Below, piece by piece: positions 13,997 through 25,007 of a stretch of 64,000 nt of DNA. Location: positions 14,526,001-14,590,000 of the forward strand of contig OZ005615.1 of the NCBI GenBank assembly GCA_963930655.1, read 5' to 3'. The position numbers and the translations under genes were made by a program. Position 1 is the stretch's first letter, and the number at the start of each line of letters is the position of its first letter. The stretch comes from Myrica gale (Eukaryota; Streptophyta; Magnoliopsida; Fagales; Myricaceae). The notes beneath the pieces were generated by a model. It was not told the origin of the DNA and made no database searches. It saw nothing but the letters and a program-made list of their open reading frames with translations.

Positions 13997-15188
13997 TGAT
14001 GAGAATACGAGCAAGGCGTCAAAGGTGCTAGTTCAAGTTCCCGTAGTGCCGGTTACGAGAGAACGAGCCAAGAAGTTCAAGGACGTACTCGACGAAATCA
14101 TTCATGAGATATGGGCCCAAGCCCATTCGTGGAAGCCCATCAAAGATGACCCACTTTCTAGAAGGATCCGGTCAAGATATATTTTTGGCTCGATTCTAGA
14201 AGAATCGGATTGCATGGCAATACTAAGGGAAAAATCCTTTCCTTTTATGGTATTTTAATTAGATTATTTTGTGGTTCACGTCCAGCTGCTTTTAGTCAAA
14301 TATGGTGGTTTTTTATTTAGTCATGTTTGTCTTTTCCTTCTGTGTTAGGCGTGTAGGGTTCAGCCACCTAATGGCAGTTGTCTCTTTCTTTAGTTGTTTA
14401 CGTCCATGCTTGTTTTACTTAAATAAGGAATATATTTCCTTGGCTTGATTGGTTGGTGTTAGGAAACTTTTCCTTTCATTAGCTATAGTCGGCTAGCTTT
14501 TTCTTTCCTTCTTTAGAGTCCTTTTTATTTTGGCATGTGCTCATTTAAGGCAAGTGCCTTCACGTCCAGGTGTGGTCTTTAGTTGGAGGAGTTTCTTTTA
14601 CGTATAGCTGTTGTCAAATAAATAAGGAATATTATTATTTCCTTAGTTTAGTTCTTTACGTCAGGTTCTAGTCAAATAACTAAGGAATTTTATTTCCTTA
14701 AGTGTCTGGTGTCTTTTAGGCTAGTAAAGTTTTCTTTACTTAGCCAATTTCGAGTTTTACTAGGTTTTCTATGTAAGATTTATTTCCTTGTTATTTTCAG
14801 CCCTTTAAATAGGAGCTCTTGCATTGTAATGAAATAGACATTGATTAATGAAATTGTGAGAGTTATTCTATTTGGTTCTTTGAAGAACTTCTCGAACTTA
14901 TCGGGATTTCCCGTGGCGTTCAACTCGACTTATCAAACGGCTTTCCATCCCCGTTTGTGGCGTCATCACCAAACCGAGGTTTTTGCTTTCCTAAGCAACG
15001 GGTCGAGGTTCCATTCGAATCCATACTAGAAACGATCTTGGGTTCCCTATAGTTGTTGGGTCTCGTTACGGGATAACGGGGTCCACATCAAAGCAACAGG
15101 TCGAGGTTCCATTCGAATCCATGCTAGAAACGATCTTGGGTTCCCTATAGTTGTTGGGTTTCGTTACGGGATAACGGGGTTCACATCA
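13997..15188 (+). mobile_element. 1.19 kb solo LTR carrying a pol-tail-like ORF
   Basis: It starts TGATGAGAATACG and ends TTCACATCA, flanked by the 5 bp duplication AAATA (13992-13996 and 15189-15193). TG...CA ends and 5 bp duplications define an LTR. At its 5' end (about 13999-14258) it encodes VPVVPVTRERAKKFKDVLDE and a tail. The T-R-x-R-A-K-K-x-K motif is familiar from C-termini of plant Gypsy-type polyproteins, so the parent's coding region seems to have run into its LTR. The middle (14260-14830) is T-rich with repeated TAAGGAATATTATTTCCTT-like words. TTTAAATAGGAG near 14805 may be its TATA region. It interrupts the Copia pol gene. Confidence 0.78.
14993..15188 (+). repeat. 98 bp tandem duplication at the end of the solo LTR
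   Basis: Bases 14993-15090 and 15091-15188 are near-identical direct copies. Each starts AAGCAAC(G/A)GGTCGAGG and ends GGGGT(C/T)CACATCA. Both copies end with the LTR terminus CACATCA, so the duplicated block includes the LTR end. Only the second abuts the target duplication. Confidence 0.85.
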
Positions 15189-16320
15189 AAATATAAAATG
15201 TTTTTCAGCTCTAAATGATAAAGACAGTTGGTTGTGGCATAGGAGGCTTCCTCATACAAGCATGGACCTAATTTCTAAACTTGCCAAATGAAATCTTGTT
15301 TCGAGTTTACCTAATCTCTCTTTTGAAAAGGATAAAATTTGTGCAGCATGTCAAATGGGCAAACAAACCAAAATATCTTTTAAACCCAAAAACATTGTGT
15401 CCATTTCTAGACCACTCCAACTCCTACACATGGACTTATTTGGTCTGACCCGAACATTGAGTTTGAGTGGCAAACGTTACGGCTTTGTTGTTGTTGATGA
15501 TTTCAGTAGATTTACATGGATTTTATTCCTAACTCAAAAAGATGAAGCCTTTCATGCTTTTGAAAAACTTAGCAAGAGAATTTAAAATGAAAAAGGTTTT
15601 GCTATTTCTAGCATAAGGAGTGACCATGGTAAAGAATTTGAAAATTCCTCCTTTGAAAATTTTTGTGGAGAAAATGGTTTTAATCATAACTTCTCAGCTC
15701 CTAGAACTGCTCAACAAAATGGTGTTGTAGAGATAAAAAATAGGACTCTTGAAAAAATGGCTAGAACCTTGCTATGTGAAAACAACTTGCCTGATTACTT
15801 CTGGGCTGAAGCAGTTAGCACAAGTTGTTATGTAATGAACCGTTGCATGATAAAGCCTATTCTTAAGAAAACCCCTTATGAGCTATGGAATGATAGAAAA
15901 CCCAATATTGGTTATTTTCATGTTTTCGGTTGTAAATGCTTTGTGCTCAACAACAATAAGAACAATTTGGGTAAGTTCGATGCAAAAGTCGATGAAGGTA
16001 TATTTCTTATTTATTCATCTTCTAGCAAAGCTTATCGTTTCTTTAATAAACGCACCCTAGTTGTTGAAGAATCAGTTCATGTTGTCTTTGACGAATCTGA
16101 CAATCTTGTAAGAAAAGATGAAGAAGATATTGTAGATCTTAACAAAAAGGTTGATGAGCTTACTATTGACAAAGACAAGGGAGAGGCACTGTACAAGAGC
16201 AAGAACCTCAAGAGCCTCAAGGAGAATCACATAACGATGATGATAATCTACCAAAATCTTGGAAGTACATCAAGAGCCATCCTCTCCAACAAATTATTGG
16301 TAATGTTGAAAAAAGGGTAA
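15189..16320 (+). pseudogene. Copia GAG-pre-integrase and integrase
   Basis: After the solo LTR the Copia frame resumes with SWLWHRRLPHTSMDLISKLA (the histidines of the HHCC zinc finger), then C-A-A-C-Q-M-G-K. The catalytic triad is present: Asp in HMDLFG at 15433-15435, Asp in RSDHGKEFE at 15622-15624, and Glu in NGVVEIKNRTLEKMA at 15730-15732. PDYFWAEAVSTSCYVMNR follows. Breaks are a TGA at about 15287 (after K-L-A-K) and a TAA at about 15582. The integrase would insert element cDNA into the chromosome. This copy cannot make it in one piece. Confidence 0.88.
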
Positions 16321-17867
16321 AGACTCGATTCTCCATTCATCAAGCAAATAATCTTGCTTTACTTTCTCAACTTGAGCCTAAGAACTTCTCTGAGGCTAAA
16401 GATGATGTAAGTTGGATCCATGCTAGGGAAGATGAATTAAAACAATTTGAGAAAAATCAATTATGACATTAGACCCAAGGATTATCCAATCATTGACACA
16501 AAATGGGTTTTTCGAAACAAAATGGATGAATCCGGGGTTGTAGTGAGGAACAAAGCTAGATTGGTAGCCCAAGGATATAATCAAGAAGAATTAATTGATT
16601 TTGATGAAACCTTTGCTCCTGTTGTTCGTTTAGAATCCATTTGCATGATTCTTGCTTTCGCTTGTTATAAGGATTTTAAACTCTTTCAAATGGATGTCAA
16701 AAGTGCTTTTCTAAATAGATTTCTCATTGAAGAAGTGTATGTTGAGCAACCACCGGGATTTGAAGATGAAAATATTTCAAATCATGTATACAAGCTCACA
16801 AAAGCTCTTTATGGATTGAAACAAGCACCTTGAGCATGATATGAACGTCTAAGTTCCTTTCTCATTGAAAATGGTTTTTCACGAGAAAAAATTGATACTA
16901 CTCTTTTCACCAAAGAAAAAGAAAACGAGTTATTAAAGGTTCAAATATATGTTGATGACATTATCTTTGGATCTACTAATGAATCTTTGTGTAAAGAGTT
17001 TTCTCAAATGATGCAAGGTGAATTTGAAATGAGCCTCATGGGAGATTTGAATTACTTTCTCGGGCTCCAAATTAAGCAATGTAGTGAAGGCATCTTCATA
17101 AGTCAAGCTAAATATACAAGAAATCTCATCAAAAGATTTAACATGGACAATTCAAAACCTATGACCACACCTATGAGTCCATCTACAAAAATGGAGAAGG
17201 ATGAAAAAGGTAAGGATGTGGACCAAACTAAGTATCGAGGTATGATTGGCTCATTACTATATCTTACAGCTAGTAGACCCGATATAATGTTAAGTGTATG
17301 TATGTGTGCTAGATTTCAATCATGTCCAAAGGAATCTCATCTCATTGCTGTCAAACGAATTTTTAGATATCTTGTTGGCACTCAAAATCTTGGTTTATTT
17401 TATCTTAAGAGTGTTGAATTCAATTTGTAAGGATACTCGGATGCGGATTATGCCGGTTGTAAAATTGATAGAAAGAGTACTAATGGTGCATGTCAATTTC
17501 TTGGACTCTCACTAGTCTCTTGGTGTTGTAAGAAACAAAATTCCGTAGCTTTATCAACTACGGAAGCCGAGTATATGGCCATAGACAATTGTTGTGCACA
17601 AATATTGTGGATGAAACAACAATTGGAAGATTTCTTCATCTCTCACTCATCCCAATAAAATGTGACAACACTAGTGCGATAAATCTTACTAAAAATCCAA
17701 TTCAGCACTCTAGGACAAAACATATTGAGATAAAACATCACTTTATTCGTGATCATGCTCAAAGAGGGGATATTATTCTCGAGTTTGTAAATACCGACCT
17801 TCAATTGGCGGACATTTTCACAAACCCCTTAATGAGGATTGATTTTGTTTTATACGCCAAGAGATAG
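16321..17867 (+). pseudogene. Copia reverse transcriptase and RNase H
   Basis: Reverse-transcriptase landmarks appear in order: [49 protein letters not shown] and [10 protein letters not shown]. The active-site YVDD is at 16948-16959. RNase H follows with Y-S-D-A-D-Y-A-G-C, STTEAEYMA and HIEIKHHFIRDH, and the usual D-I-F-T-N-P-L tail near 17820. Stops interrupt it at 16831-16833 (TGA where a conserved Trp/Arg stretch belongs), 17428-17430 and near 17657, with small frameshifts. The enzyme would copy element RNA into DNA. Confidence 0.9.
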
Positions 17868-18444
17868 GAATGAAATTTCCTTTGGATTGAATTGTTGTCA
17901 TACCCTTGTTTCATCTCTTAATTTGTGGTCTTGATTGCATTATACATGTTGGAGAATGATGGTTGTTTGTTTCTACGTGATTCATGGCATTAAAACTTTT
18001 TCATAAAGTAAATTTTCATGTGATGTGTCAACACTTGGTAAAACAAGTGTTGGCACCTCTGGTTTAACAGTTTTTCATCCATGGAGAATTATATGTCGAC
18101 ACCATGATCTCATGTGTGGACACATGAGTCTTTCACCCGAGTCTTTTTTTTAACAATGTTTCGAGAGCATGACCAATGTGTCGACACATTGCTGGTGTTC
18201 ACTATTTTTAAAATAGGCAAGGGCACGGGTGTTATATCAATCTCTTTTGAGTTAGGGTTCGACATTTAGGCTTTCCACCCCTTTTGGACCTCTCTCTCTC
18301 TCTCAAACCGTGCATCTAAGCCTTTCCCCCACCATTTTCGGTTACCCATTCTCTCTCTCTAAAAACCCACCTACCGATCTCCCCATTTCCCTCAAAATCC
18401 CGTTCTCCATTTCTTTCAGTCGCCATACTCGCTCCTCGCAATGA
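17868..18444. other. Copia spacer between pol and the envelope-like ORF, with palindromes
   Basis: This is non-coding. At 18024-18190 it holds isolated copies of the palindromes seen in the LTRs: GTGTCAACAC, TGTCGACACC, TGTGGACACATG and TGTGTCGACACATTG. CACCCGAGTC lies next to them, as in the LTR array. A CT microsatellite (TCTCTCTC) is at 18288-18304. A leader or acceptor for the downstream ORF may lie here, but I cannot prove it. Confidence 0.55.
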
Positions 18445-19914
18445 ACTCCAGCCTCTGGGGGCTCCAAAGGGAAGAAGAAGGCTAGGCCAACCGAAGAACC
18501 CACTCTCTCTCCCGAGGACTACATTTACAGGTCTGGTCTCTGCAAAAATCGCTTTGTTCAAGATTTTCGTAATAGAAAAGTTATTCCTGGAAGATGGGTC
18601 GATTTCTGTTGGTTTAGTGAAAATGGGTTTGACCTCCAAGAAATGTTTGAGTTTCAAGGTTGGACAACTCTCTTGAATTTGAAAGTATATAGCTATGTTT
18701 ACTTAGTCAAGTTGGTTTTTGTAAACTTTCAATTCTCGAAGTCAGAAGATGCTGACAGTTATGTGAATGGGACAACCTTAGATTTATCAACTTCTTTGAA
18801 TTCAATGGTAAATTCCCCTGATAGTGGAAAGAAGTTTTTTGAGAACCATGGGTGGGTAGGAATGTCTGAAGTTGATCCTCTTCATATCCTTAGGGTTGTC
18901 TTGGATAATCCGACCCTAGAAGAAGTTATTAGACCAACAGCCAGTGATCTGAGCATTCCAAGACGAATTCTACATCATATGGTTTGCAATATGATTTTGC
19001 TAAGAACGGGAAAATTTGAGTACATAACCTTCCTAGATTTATTTTTCATGTACTGCTTGATTACTAGAACTCCCATGAATCTTGGACACCTCATGCTCAA
19101 TCATACGAAGGCTGCCACTGAGAAGAAAAAACTAGGGCTGCCTTATGGAACATTCTTTACCCACATGTTTCAAATTCTTGGTGTTGATTTAGAGGGTGAA
19201 GTACGAGAACCACCTATGGAATCCAAAGAGTATAATAAAAAAACTCTGAAGCTAATGGGGTTCCAACAAAATGATGAAGGTTTGTTGATAAAAAAGGCTG
19301 ATGCAACCCCTCAGAAGCGAAGTCATAGAGGGTCAGACTCTGATGCTCCAAGTGAAGATGAGGAAGAAGAAAACTTCACTAGGACTCCTTCCACTGCCAC
19401 CAGAACTCCAAATGTCACTAGAACTTCGAGAGAGACCTTCTCCCCTCCTCCATTTCCTTCTTTGCATGCGGAGTCATCATCCCAACTACCCCCTTCCCGC
19501 TCACATGAGCCTCCCTATGCATATCTTGAAACTTCATTTGGGGACATCAAAGAAGAACACAAGAAGCTGGGTCAGTAGTTGGAAAAATCATCTCTTGATA
19601 TGAAGACGGGTTTTGATGAAATCAAGCGGCTCTTTACTGCTCATGATGCGCGTTTCAATCTTCCTGACAAGGATGTGAGACTCCTCAAACATCAAGTCCA
19701 CAACAGCATCAATCTGGGCAGTACTGTGATTCAAACCACTGTGAATGAATTAAAATCTTTTGCTCAAGATGTCATAGATGCTACCGAGGTTCGTATGGAA
19801 GAGAATCGATACCTGCGTCCTAAGATCGAAAAATGGACTTATTGGTTCTCAACGACTTGGATGAATTGGTTGAAGAAATTTGACGTCGATCCTCCTCCTC
19901 CTGGATCTCCATAG
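18445..19914 (+). pseudogene. Envelope-like third ORF of the SIRE-type Copia element
   Basis: A frame open from about 18445 to TAG at 19576-19578 resumes in the same frame to TAG at 19912-19914, giving about 490 codons. It has no ATG at its beginning: the ATG at 18441 is in another frame. The content matches the 'putative plant transposon protein' found downstream of pol in SIRE/Maximus elements. It has a basic, G-K-K-K-rich start and a conserved globular region including GRWVDFCW, ILHHMVCNMIL, TPMNLGHLMLNH and LPYGTFFTHMF. An acidic S-E-D-E-E-E stretch (about 19350-19375), a proline-rich segment (19440-19515) and a C-terminal helical region follow. Its function in any plant element is unproven. 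I see no convincing membrane anchor. Confidence 0.82.
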
Positions 19915-20467
19915 CCTCCTCCCTTCACCTTTCCCTTGCCCTACTTTTTGATGATGCCAAAGGGGGAGAAAAGTGCCTATTAGTATGCTGACATTCCTAG
20001 CTCATTTTGAGGACATTTGTAATTGGGTCTTATTTTGTTGTTGCTGTTTTTCTCTTGGATGTATTTATTTCTGTCTAAACCTTTCACTATTAACTGGTTG
20101 AATGTGACTATATTATGGCATATATGTTCATCATTATCTGTTACTCTCTAAAGGGATCCTTTGTAGAGCCTTTGAGAAGTGTTGTGCACAAAATGTGTGC
20201 TTGTTGAAAACTTGCTTCAGGTAGTATTTCTATCCCTTAACTCCTCCTTATATGAAGTTTGGAGGGAGTTTGGAGAAAGGATATAGAAGTGTTGTGCATT
20301 TCTTAAGCTTTTGGAAACCTCTATAAACAAAAGGAATTCTTGCAAAATTTTCGTAAAATCTTAAAGTCTACTTTCCTTAAAGTTTCATGAAAAACTCTTG
20401 CTTGTTCTCAGGGGGAGCATTTCTATTTATTAGCAAAGTGTTAGTTTTAAAATGGATTTTTCATCAT

Positions 20468-20482
20468 AAAAAAGGGGGAGAT
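20468..20482 (+). promoter_or_regulatory. Copia polypurine tract
   Basis: AAAAAAGGGGGAGAT directly precedes the 3' LTR start (TGTTAGCCC at 20483). It would prime plus-strand DNA. Two similar tracts occur upstream (AAAGGGGGAGAAAAG near 19960 and CAGGGGGAGC near 20410), as is common in SIRE-type elements. Apart from these, the non-coding 19915-20467 shows nothing else. Confidence 0.85.
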
Positions 20483-20916
20483 TGTTAGCCCAAGGTTGTT
20501 TTGCAAACAATCCTTCTTGATTTTGATGATAACAAAGTTTTCAATCTTGTTCATGTCTTTTAGATTTTACATTGAAATTTCATCCCAAGATCATTACATT
20601 TTTCATGTATCAAAGGTTCTTTATTCTAAAATCTCTCTTAGCATACTTGATCATCATTACTCTTGTTAATTGATCATCTTTTATATTGCAAGTGTTTTTG
20701 AGAATCATTAAATTGGAGTAGTTGATGTTAAAGAACAAATTTTTATGACAAAGTGTTGGAAGTGTTGACACATTGGACCACGGTGTCGACACATTGAACT
20801 ACTACTCGAGAGTTGTGATTTTATGGCCTTCAAAACAATTTTTATGACTAAGTGTTGGAAGTGTCGATACATTGGACCTTAGTGTCGACACATTGAACTA
20901 ACACCCGAGAGTTTAC

Positions 20917-21159
20917 GTCTATGTTTGGTTTAGTTTTCAAAATTGTTTTTGTTTTTGTGTTTTTTTGGAATTAGTGTAAATTCTCTTGGGATTGGTGAAA
21001 AGTTTGTTAAAAGTTGTTGAAATTTGTAAAAAGTTATTGGGATTGGTGAAAAGTATGAAAATTGATGAAAAAATTATTGGGATTGATATAAATGTATTGG
21101 AATTGATGAAAAAGTGAGAAGTTTTTAAATTTTTTTTGAGAACTTAAACAAACATACTC
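20917..21159. mobile_element. 243 bp MITE in the Copia 3' LTR
   Basis: The terminal inverted repeats are GTCTATGTTTGGTTTAG at the left and CTTAAACAAACATACTC at the right. The uninterrupted 5' LTR reads GAGAGTTTACATTTCTGG. Here TAC is found on both sides (20914-20916 and 21160-21162), a 3 bp duplication. The interior is AT-rich with repeated ATTGGGATTGRTGAAAA words and no coding capacity. A 3 bp duplication suggests a PIF/Harbinger relative, but the superfamily is not proven. Confidence 0.82.
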
Positions 21160-21712
21160 TACATTTCTGGCATTCAAATGGTTTTTGTACAACTGTTGGA
21201 AGTGTCGACACATTGGACCATAGTGTCGACACATTGAACTAACACCCGAGAGTTTACATTTTTGGCATTCAAATGAGTTTTTGTCGAAGTGTTGGAAGTG
21301 ACGACACCTTAGACCATGGCGTCGACACATTGAACTAACACCCGAGAATTTGCTTTTCAGGCCATTTGAAATGATTTTTTGGCTAAGTGTTGGAATGTCG
21401 ACACATTGGACTAACACCCGAGAGCCTATTTCCAGATCAAGTTTAATGTGTCAACACATACAATCAATGTGTCAACACATCGTGCTATGACCCTTGCCCT
21501 AAATTCTAGAGAGAGAAAAAGCTTTCAACAAGGAAGAAGCTTCGCCAAACAAAAAGCTCGTACTTTCACCAGCAAATACTATAGCTCTTTTTGTGAATCT
21601 TGTCTCTTTGTGTGAGACCCCGATTTTAGGTCTGTCAAGTTATTGCTTATGACCTCTTAAGTACGTATTATTGCAAGTGTATGTATGATTAAATTTGTGA
21701 TTTTTGAGGTAA

Positions 21713-22180
21713 GTGTCGACACATTGGAGCATAGTGTCGACACATTAGAGTAACACCCGAAAGTTTACCTTTTTCTGGAGCCCAAAGTGAATTTTGACTA
21801 AGTGTTGTAAGTGTCGACACCTTGGGTCATAGTGTCGACACATTAGACCGATACCCGAATGTTTATATTTTCCGGAACTAGAGTGATTTTGACCAAGTGT
21901 TGGAAGTGTCGACACCTTGAGTGATGGTGTCGACACATCCAACTAAAACCCGAAAATGTGCATTTTTCCAGAACTCCCGTGAATTTTGACCAAGTGATGG
22001 AAGTGTCGACACCTTAAGTGATGGTGTCGACACATCTAACTGAAACCCGTGGGTTTACATTTTTTCCCACTTTGGCCAAGTGTTGGAAGTGTCGACACCT
22101 TGAGTGATGGTGTCGACACATCCTACTAAATGTGTTGTAAGTGTCGACACCTTTAGTGATGGTGTCGACACATATAACTA
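21713..22180 (+). repeat. GTGTCGACAC palindrome array in the Gypsy 5' LTR
   Basis: Six or so units hold paired GTGTCGACAC palindromes separated by about 20 bases (ATTGGAGCAT, CTTGAGTGATG and similar). Each pair is followed by ACACCCGAAAGTTTA-like sequence and AAGTGTTGGA. The arrangement and wording match the array in the Copia LTRs. The same array is at 27125-27592 in the 3' LTR. Confidence 0.87.
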
Positions 22181-23610
22181 AATCCCTAGAAAATACGTGA
22201 GGTGAAATTCATGTGAAAAAGGGGGAAATAAGGGAGGGCAGCCTTGTCTTTTCCCCAAGCCCCTTTATGTATAAGCAGCCCACCCCCAAATCGAAAAGTC
22301 ATTTTGCCCTAGCTCCCACCGAAGAAGAGAAGAGAAGAGAAGAGAAGAAAGAAAGAAGAAGAAGAAGGAGAAAAGAAGAAGAAGAAAGGAAGAAGAGAAA
22401 GAAAGAGAGAGAGAAGGAGGTGAGTGGTTATGGCCGGCCAAGCCATACCCATTTTCACCTATGTTCTCTTTTTCCTTTGAATGGTTGTTGTGATGGTTGT
22501 GTGTTGTTAGATTTCTCCTTGGTTGTTGTGATGGTTGTGTGTTGTTAGATTTCTCCTTGAGATTCATGTGTTTTCTTTGAAGAAAATGTAGATCTAGTGA
22601 GTTTTAGAAAGTTGTATGGATTGTGCACATAGCCATGGAGAGTGTGGTTAGATTTGGGAATTTATAAACCCAAGAGAAACCAACTTGCATACTAGGTGTT
22701 TGATAAAAGACCAAAGGGAGTGAAATAGATGCAATAACCTTTGTTCTAGTGATGAAATCATTGTTTTTGGTTGGAAGTTTTGAGTTGTATGTGTAAAGTC
22801 TACGTCTTGTATATGAGGTTATATGAGGAGGGCACTTGGGGCAAATTTCGTGGGCGTTGGATGATTTTGTACGATGAAGTATGTGTATGACAAAGTATGA
22901 GATATTGAACGAGGAATAAGTATGAGATATTGAATGAGGAATAAGGACGATTTTGTATGATGAAGCGTGAGTAATTGATTGATTACTCTATACGTCTAGT
23001 AAACCTATGAATAACAATGGTATGATCCAATTGTAGGTAAAGGGGCATTCAACCCACAAGCAAGCAAAGTAAGAGGAGCTTACGTTTGTAAGTGAAAATA
23101 GTAAGTGGAATCTACGTCTGTAAGTGAAAAACTTACTTTCATGAAAACTGGAATGATACGCAGCATGTTTTATGAGCAAGCATAATAGGTTTATAACCAA
23201 GCATGACAAGTTATTTCTCAACAAGCATGATATAGTATACGTATTTGCATGAAGCATGAAAGAAATTTTTGTGGAAATGAAAACATGAAAGTTTTTATGA
23301 GATTACGGAAGTTTTATGAGATATTTGTCATCAAGAATGACATGTCATGAGCATTTGCATAATTTTCTTGAACGAAAAAGAAGGTTTTGTGCAAATGAAA
23401 GTATGAGAAGCATTTTATGATAAGTTGATTACTCATCATCTAGCATGACATGAGCACGTCATGAGCAATTGCATTTGCATTTATTTTTCTCATAAGAAAG
23501 AAGAAGAAATTTTATGCAAATGAAAGTATCATTTTTATGCTACTTTATGTTAAGATTTATGACAAGTAAGTTAATGAACCCAAGTCGGTCGGTACCGTAC
23601 CAAGTCAAGA

Positions 23611-23803
23611 AGGTGCATCCATTCCGAAGGACGTTTACGTGAAGGATGGATGTCACCTAGGACACCCATACCGAAGGATGCTTGCAAGAAGGATGGGTAG
23701 TCCGGGAGGTATGTGCAATCACACTGAAGGATGCTTGCAAGAAGGTGTGAACCTCCAAGAGTCGTGTCTAGCCACTGAAGGACATTGAGAAGGTGTGCTA
23801 GTT
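23611..23803 (+). other. Tandem hairpin cluster with co-varying stems (Gypsy LTR)
   Basis: Hairpin 1: CATCCAT 23616-23622 with ATGGATG 23646-23652. Hairpin 2: ACCCAT 23664-23669 with ATGGGT 23693-23698. Hairpin 3: TCACAC 23719-23724 with GTGTGA 23745-23750, enclosed by GGAGGT 23705-23710 with ACCTCC 23751-23756. Hairpin 4: CTAGC 23768-23772 with GCTAG 23797-23801. Loops share GAAGGAYGYTTRC...GAAGG. Stem bases differ between hairpins while pairing is kept. The copy in the 3' LTR lies 5,412 bases downstream (about 29023-29215). Confidence 0.78.
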
Positions 23804-24364
23804 CGACCATATGTAAGGTCCCCAAGGGAAATAGGGGACAGTTCCAACGGGAACGCACAACCCTGATGCCAGGGGTAAATGGAGCTCAAGTAGCCCATAG
23901 GATAAGAATGGAAAAGATTTTCCAAAAGAAAGAGCTTTATAAGTATAAGAGATGTTTAAAAGAGCAAGTGCATGTGCATATGCAATCATGAGGCATACAC
24001 GTGCATCACGATTCATGATCATGCATGAATTATATACGGATACATGATATTTAAAGTTCAAGTTTGTGATTATTTAAAGTTAAAGCTCATGATATTTCAA
24101 GTTGTACTTGAATTACATTATGTTCAAGTTTGTAATTATTTCAAGTTTAAGCGCATGCTTATGATTTTAAGTCAAGTGCATGCTTATGATTTTAAGTTCA
24201 TTATGATATCGAGTTCATGACGATTTCAAGTTTAAAAGCAAGTGTATGATTTCAAGTTCAAGATTATGAGTTCAAAGAATAAGTTCATGGTTTCAAACTC
24301 ACGATTTCAAGTTCATATTTCCAAACCATGATTTCAAGCTCATGTTTTAATTATAATTCCTTAC

Positions 24365-24380
24365 TGAGTCTTTCGACTCA
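24365..24380 (+). promoter_or_regulatory. TGAGTC-TTTC-GACTCA stem-loop of the Gypsy LTR
   Basis: A perfect 6 bp stem with a 4-base loop, preceded by TTCCTTAC. It recurs at 10260-10275 (solo LTR), 29777-29792 (3' LTR) and, with a 5-base loop, at 63358-63374. Its role is unknown. Conservation across LTRs suggests a transcription or RNA-level element. Confidence 0.6.
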
Positions 24381-24996
24381 CAGATGTTTTAAATTGTATC
24401 ATTCCAGATAACAATTCAGGTGGGAAAATCTAGAAGAGGGACCGATGGGAACGTCCTCATCTCTCCTTGTTGTTTCATAAAAGGTTAGATGAAATTTTGA
24501 AGAGTCGACATGAGCCTCCGTTGTGTGGTGGTCATGGGTTGTTCGGACTAGCAGAGTTCAAGGTTTTTGATGTCTAGTATCTTAGTCGTGGTTATCAGAA
24601 ACAGAAGTTCAAGAATTCATAGGAAGTACTAAGAACGCTTATCAGGCATCCTGTGAATGTCTATGTTATGTGTATAAGGATTCAAGATGTATTACATATA
24701 TGTTATGAGTGGGTCCATATTAAGGTTTTGTTGGAATCCCTTAGGACTTGTACTTCAGCCATGCAGACATGACATGTAATTTGGATGCTTTCACTATTGT
24801 CGTTGTAGTCAATTGTGTAAGTTGAAGTTTTTGTAAATCTCTTGGGCCCATCTCTCTCAGTTGTAGGTGTTTATGTATGTGTATAAAAAAAAGAATCCGC
24901 TGCATGATTAAGAGAAAACGCTAGAACATTCATTGAGTGGATGTTCGCGGCTGTCATTAACCCCCTTCGGGCTAGCGTTCGGGGCGTGACAGAAAA

Positions 24997-25007
24997 TGGT
25001 ATCAGAG
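24997..25007 (+). promoter_or_regulatory. Gypsy primer binding site
   Basis: TGGTATCAGAG lies five bases after the LTR end, complementary to initiator tRNA-Met. Confidence 0.9.

Larger units (their letters stand above)
21611..24991 (+). repeat. 5' LTR of the young Gypsy element
   Basis: It starts TGTGAGACCCCG and ends GGGGCGTGACA. In order it holds a GTGTCGACAC array (21713-22180), a GA-rich microsatellite of GAAGA/GAGAA units (22321-22425), a 44 bp direct repeat of GGTTGTTGTGATGGTTGTG (about 22482-22555), and the hairpin cluster (23611-23803). Then come loosely repeated GATTTCAAGTTCA words (24050-24350) and a TGAGTC-TTTC-GACTCA stem-loop (24365-24380). No open frame in it looks like a gene. 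Confidence 0.9.

Noticed and set aside
22213-22567. A 111-codon frame rich in Lys, Arg and Glu, repeated at 27625
   Set aside because: It is translated from the GA microsatellite of the Gypsy LTR, and the identical copy is simply the other LTR.
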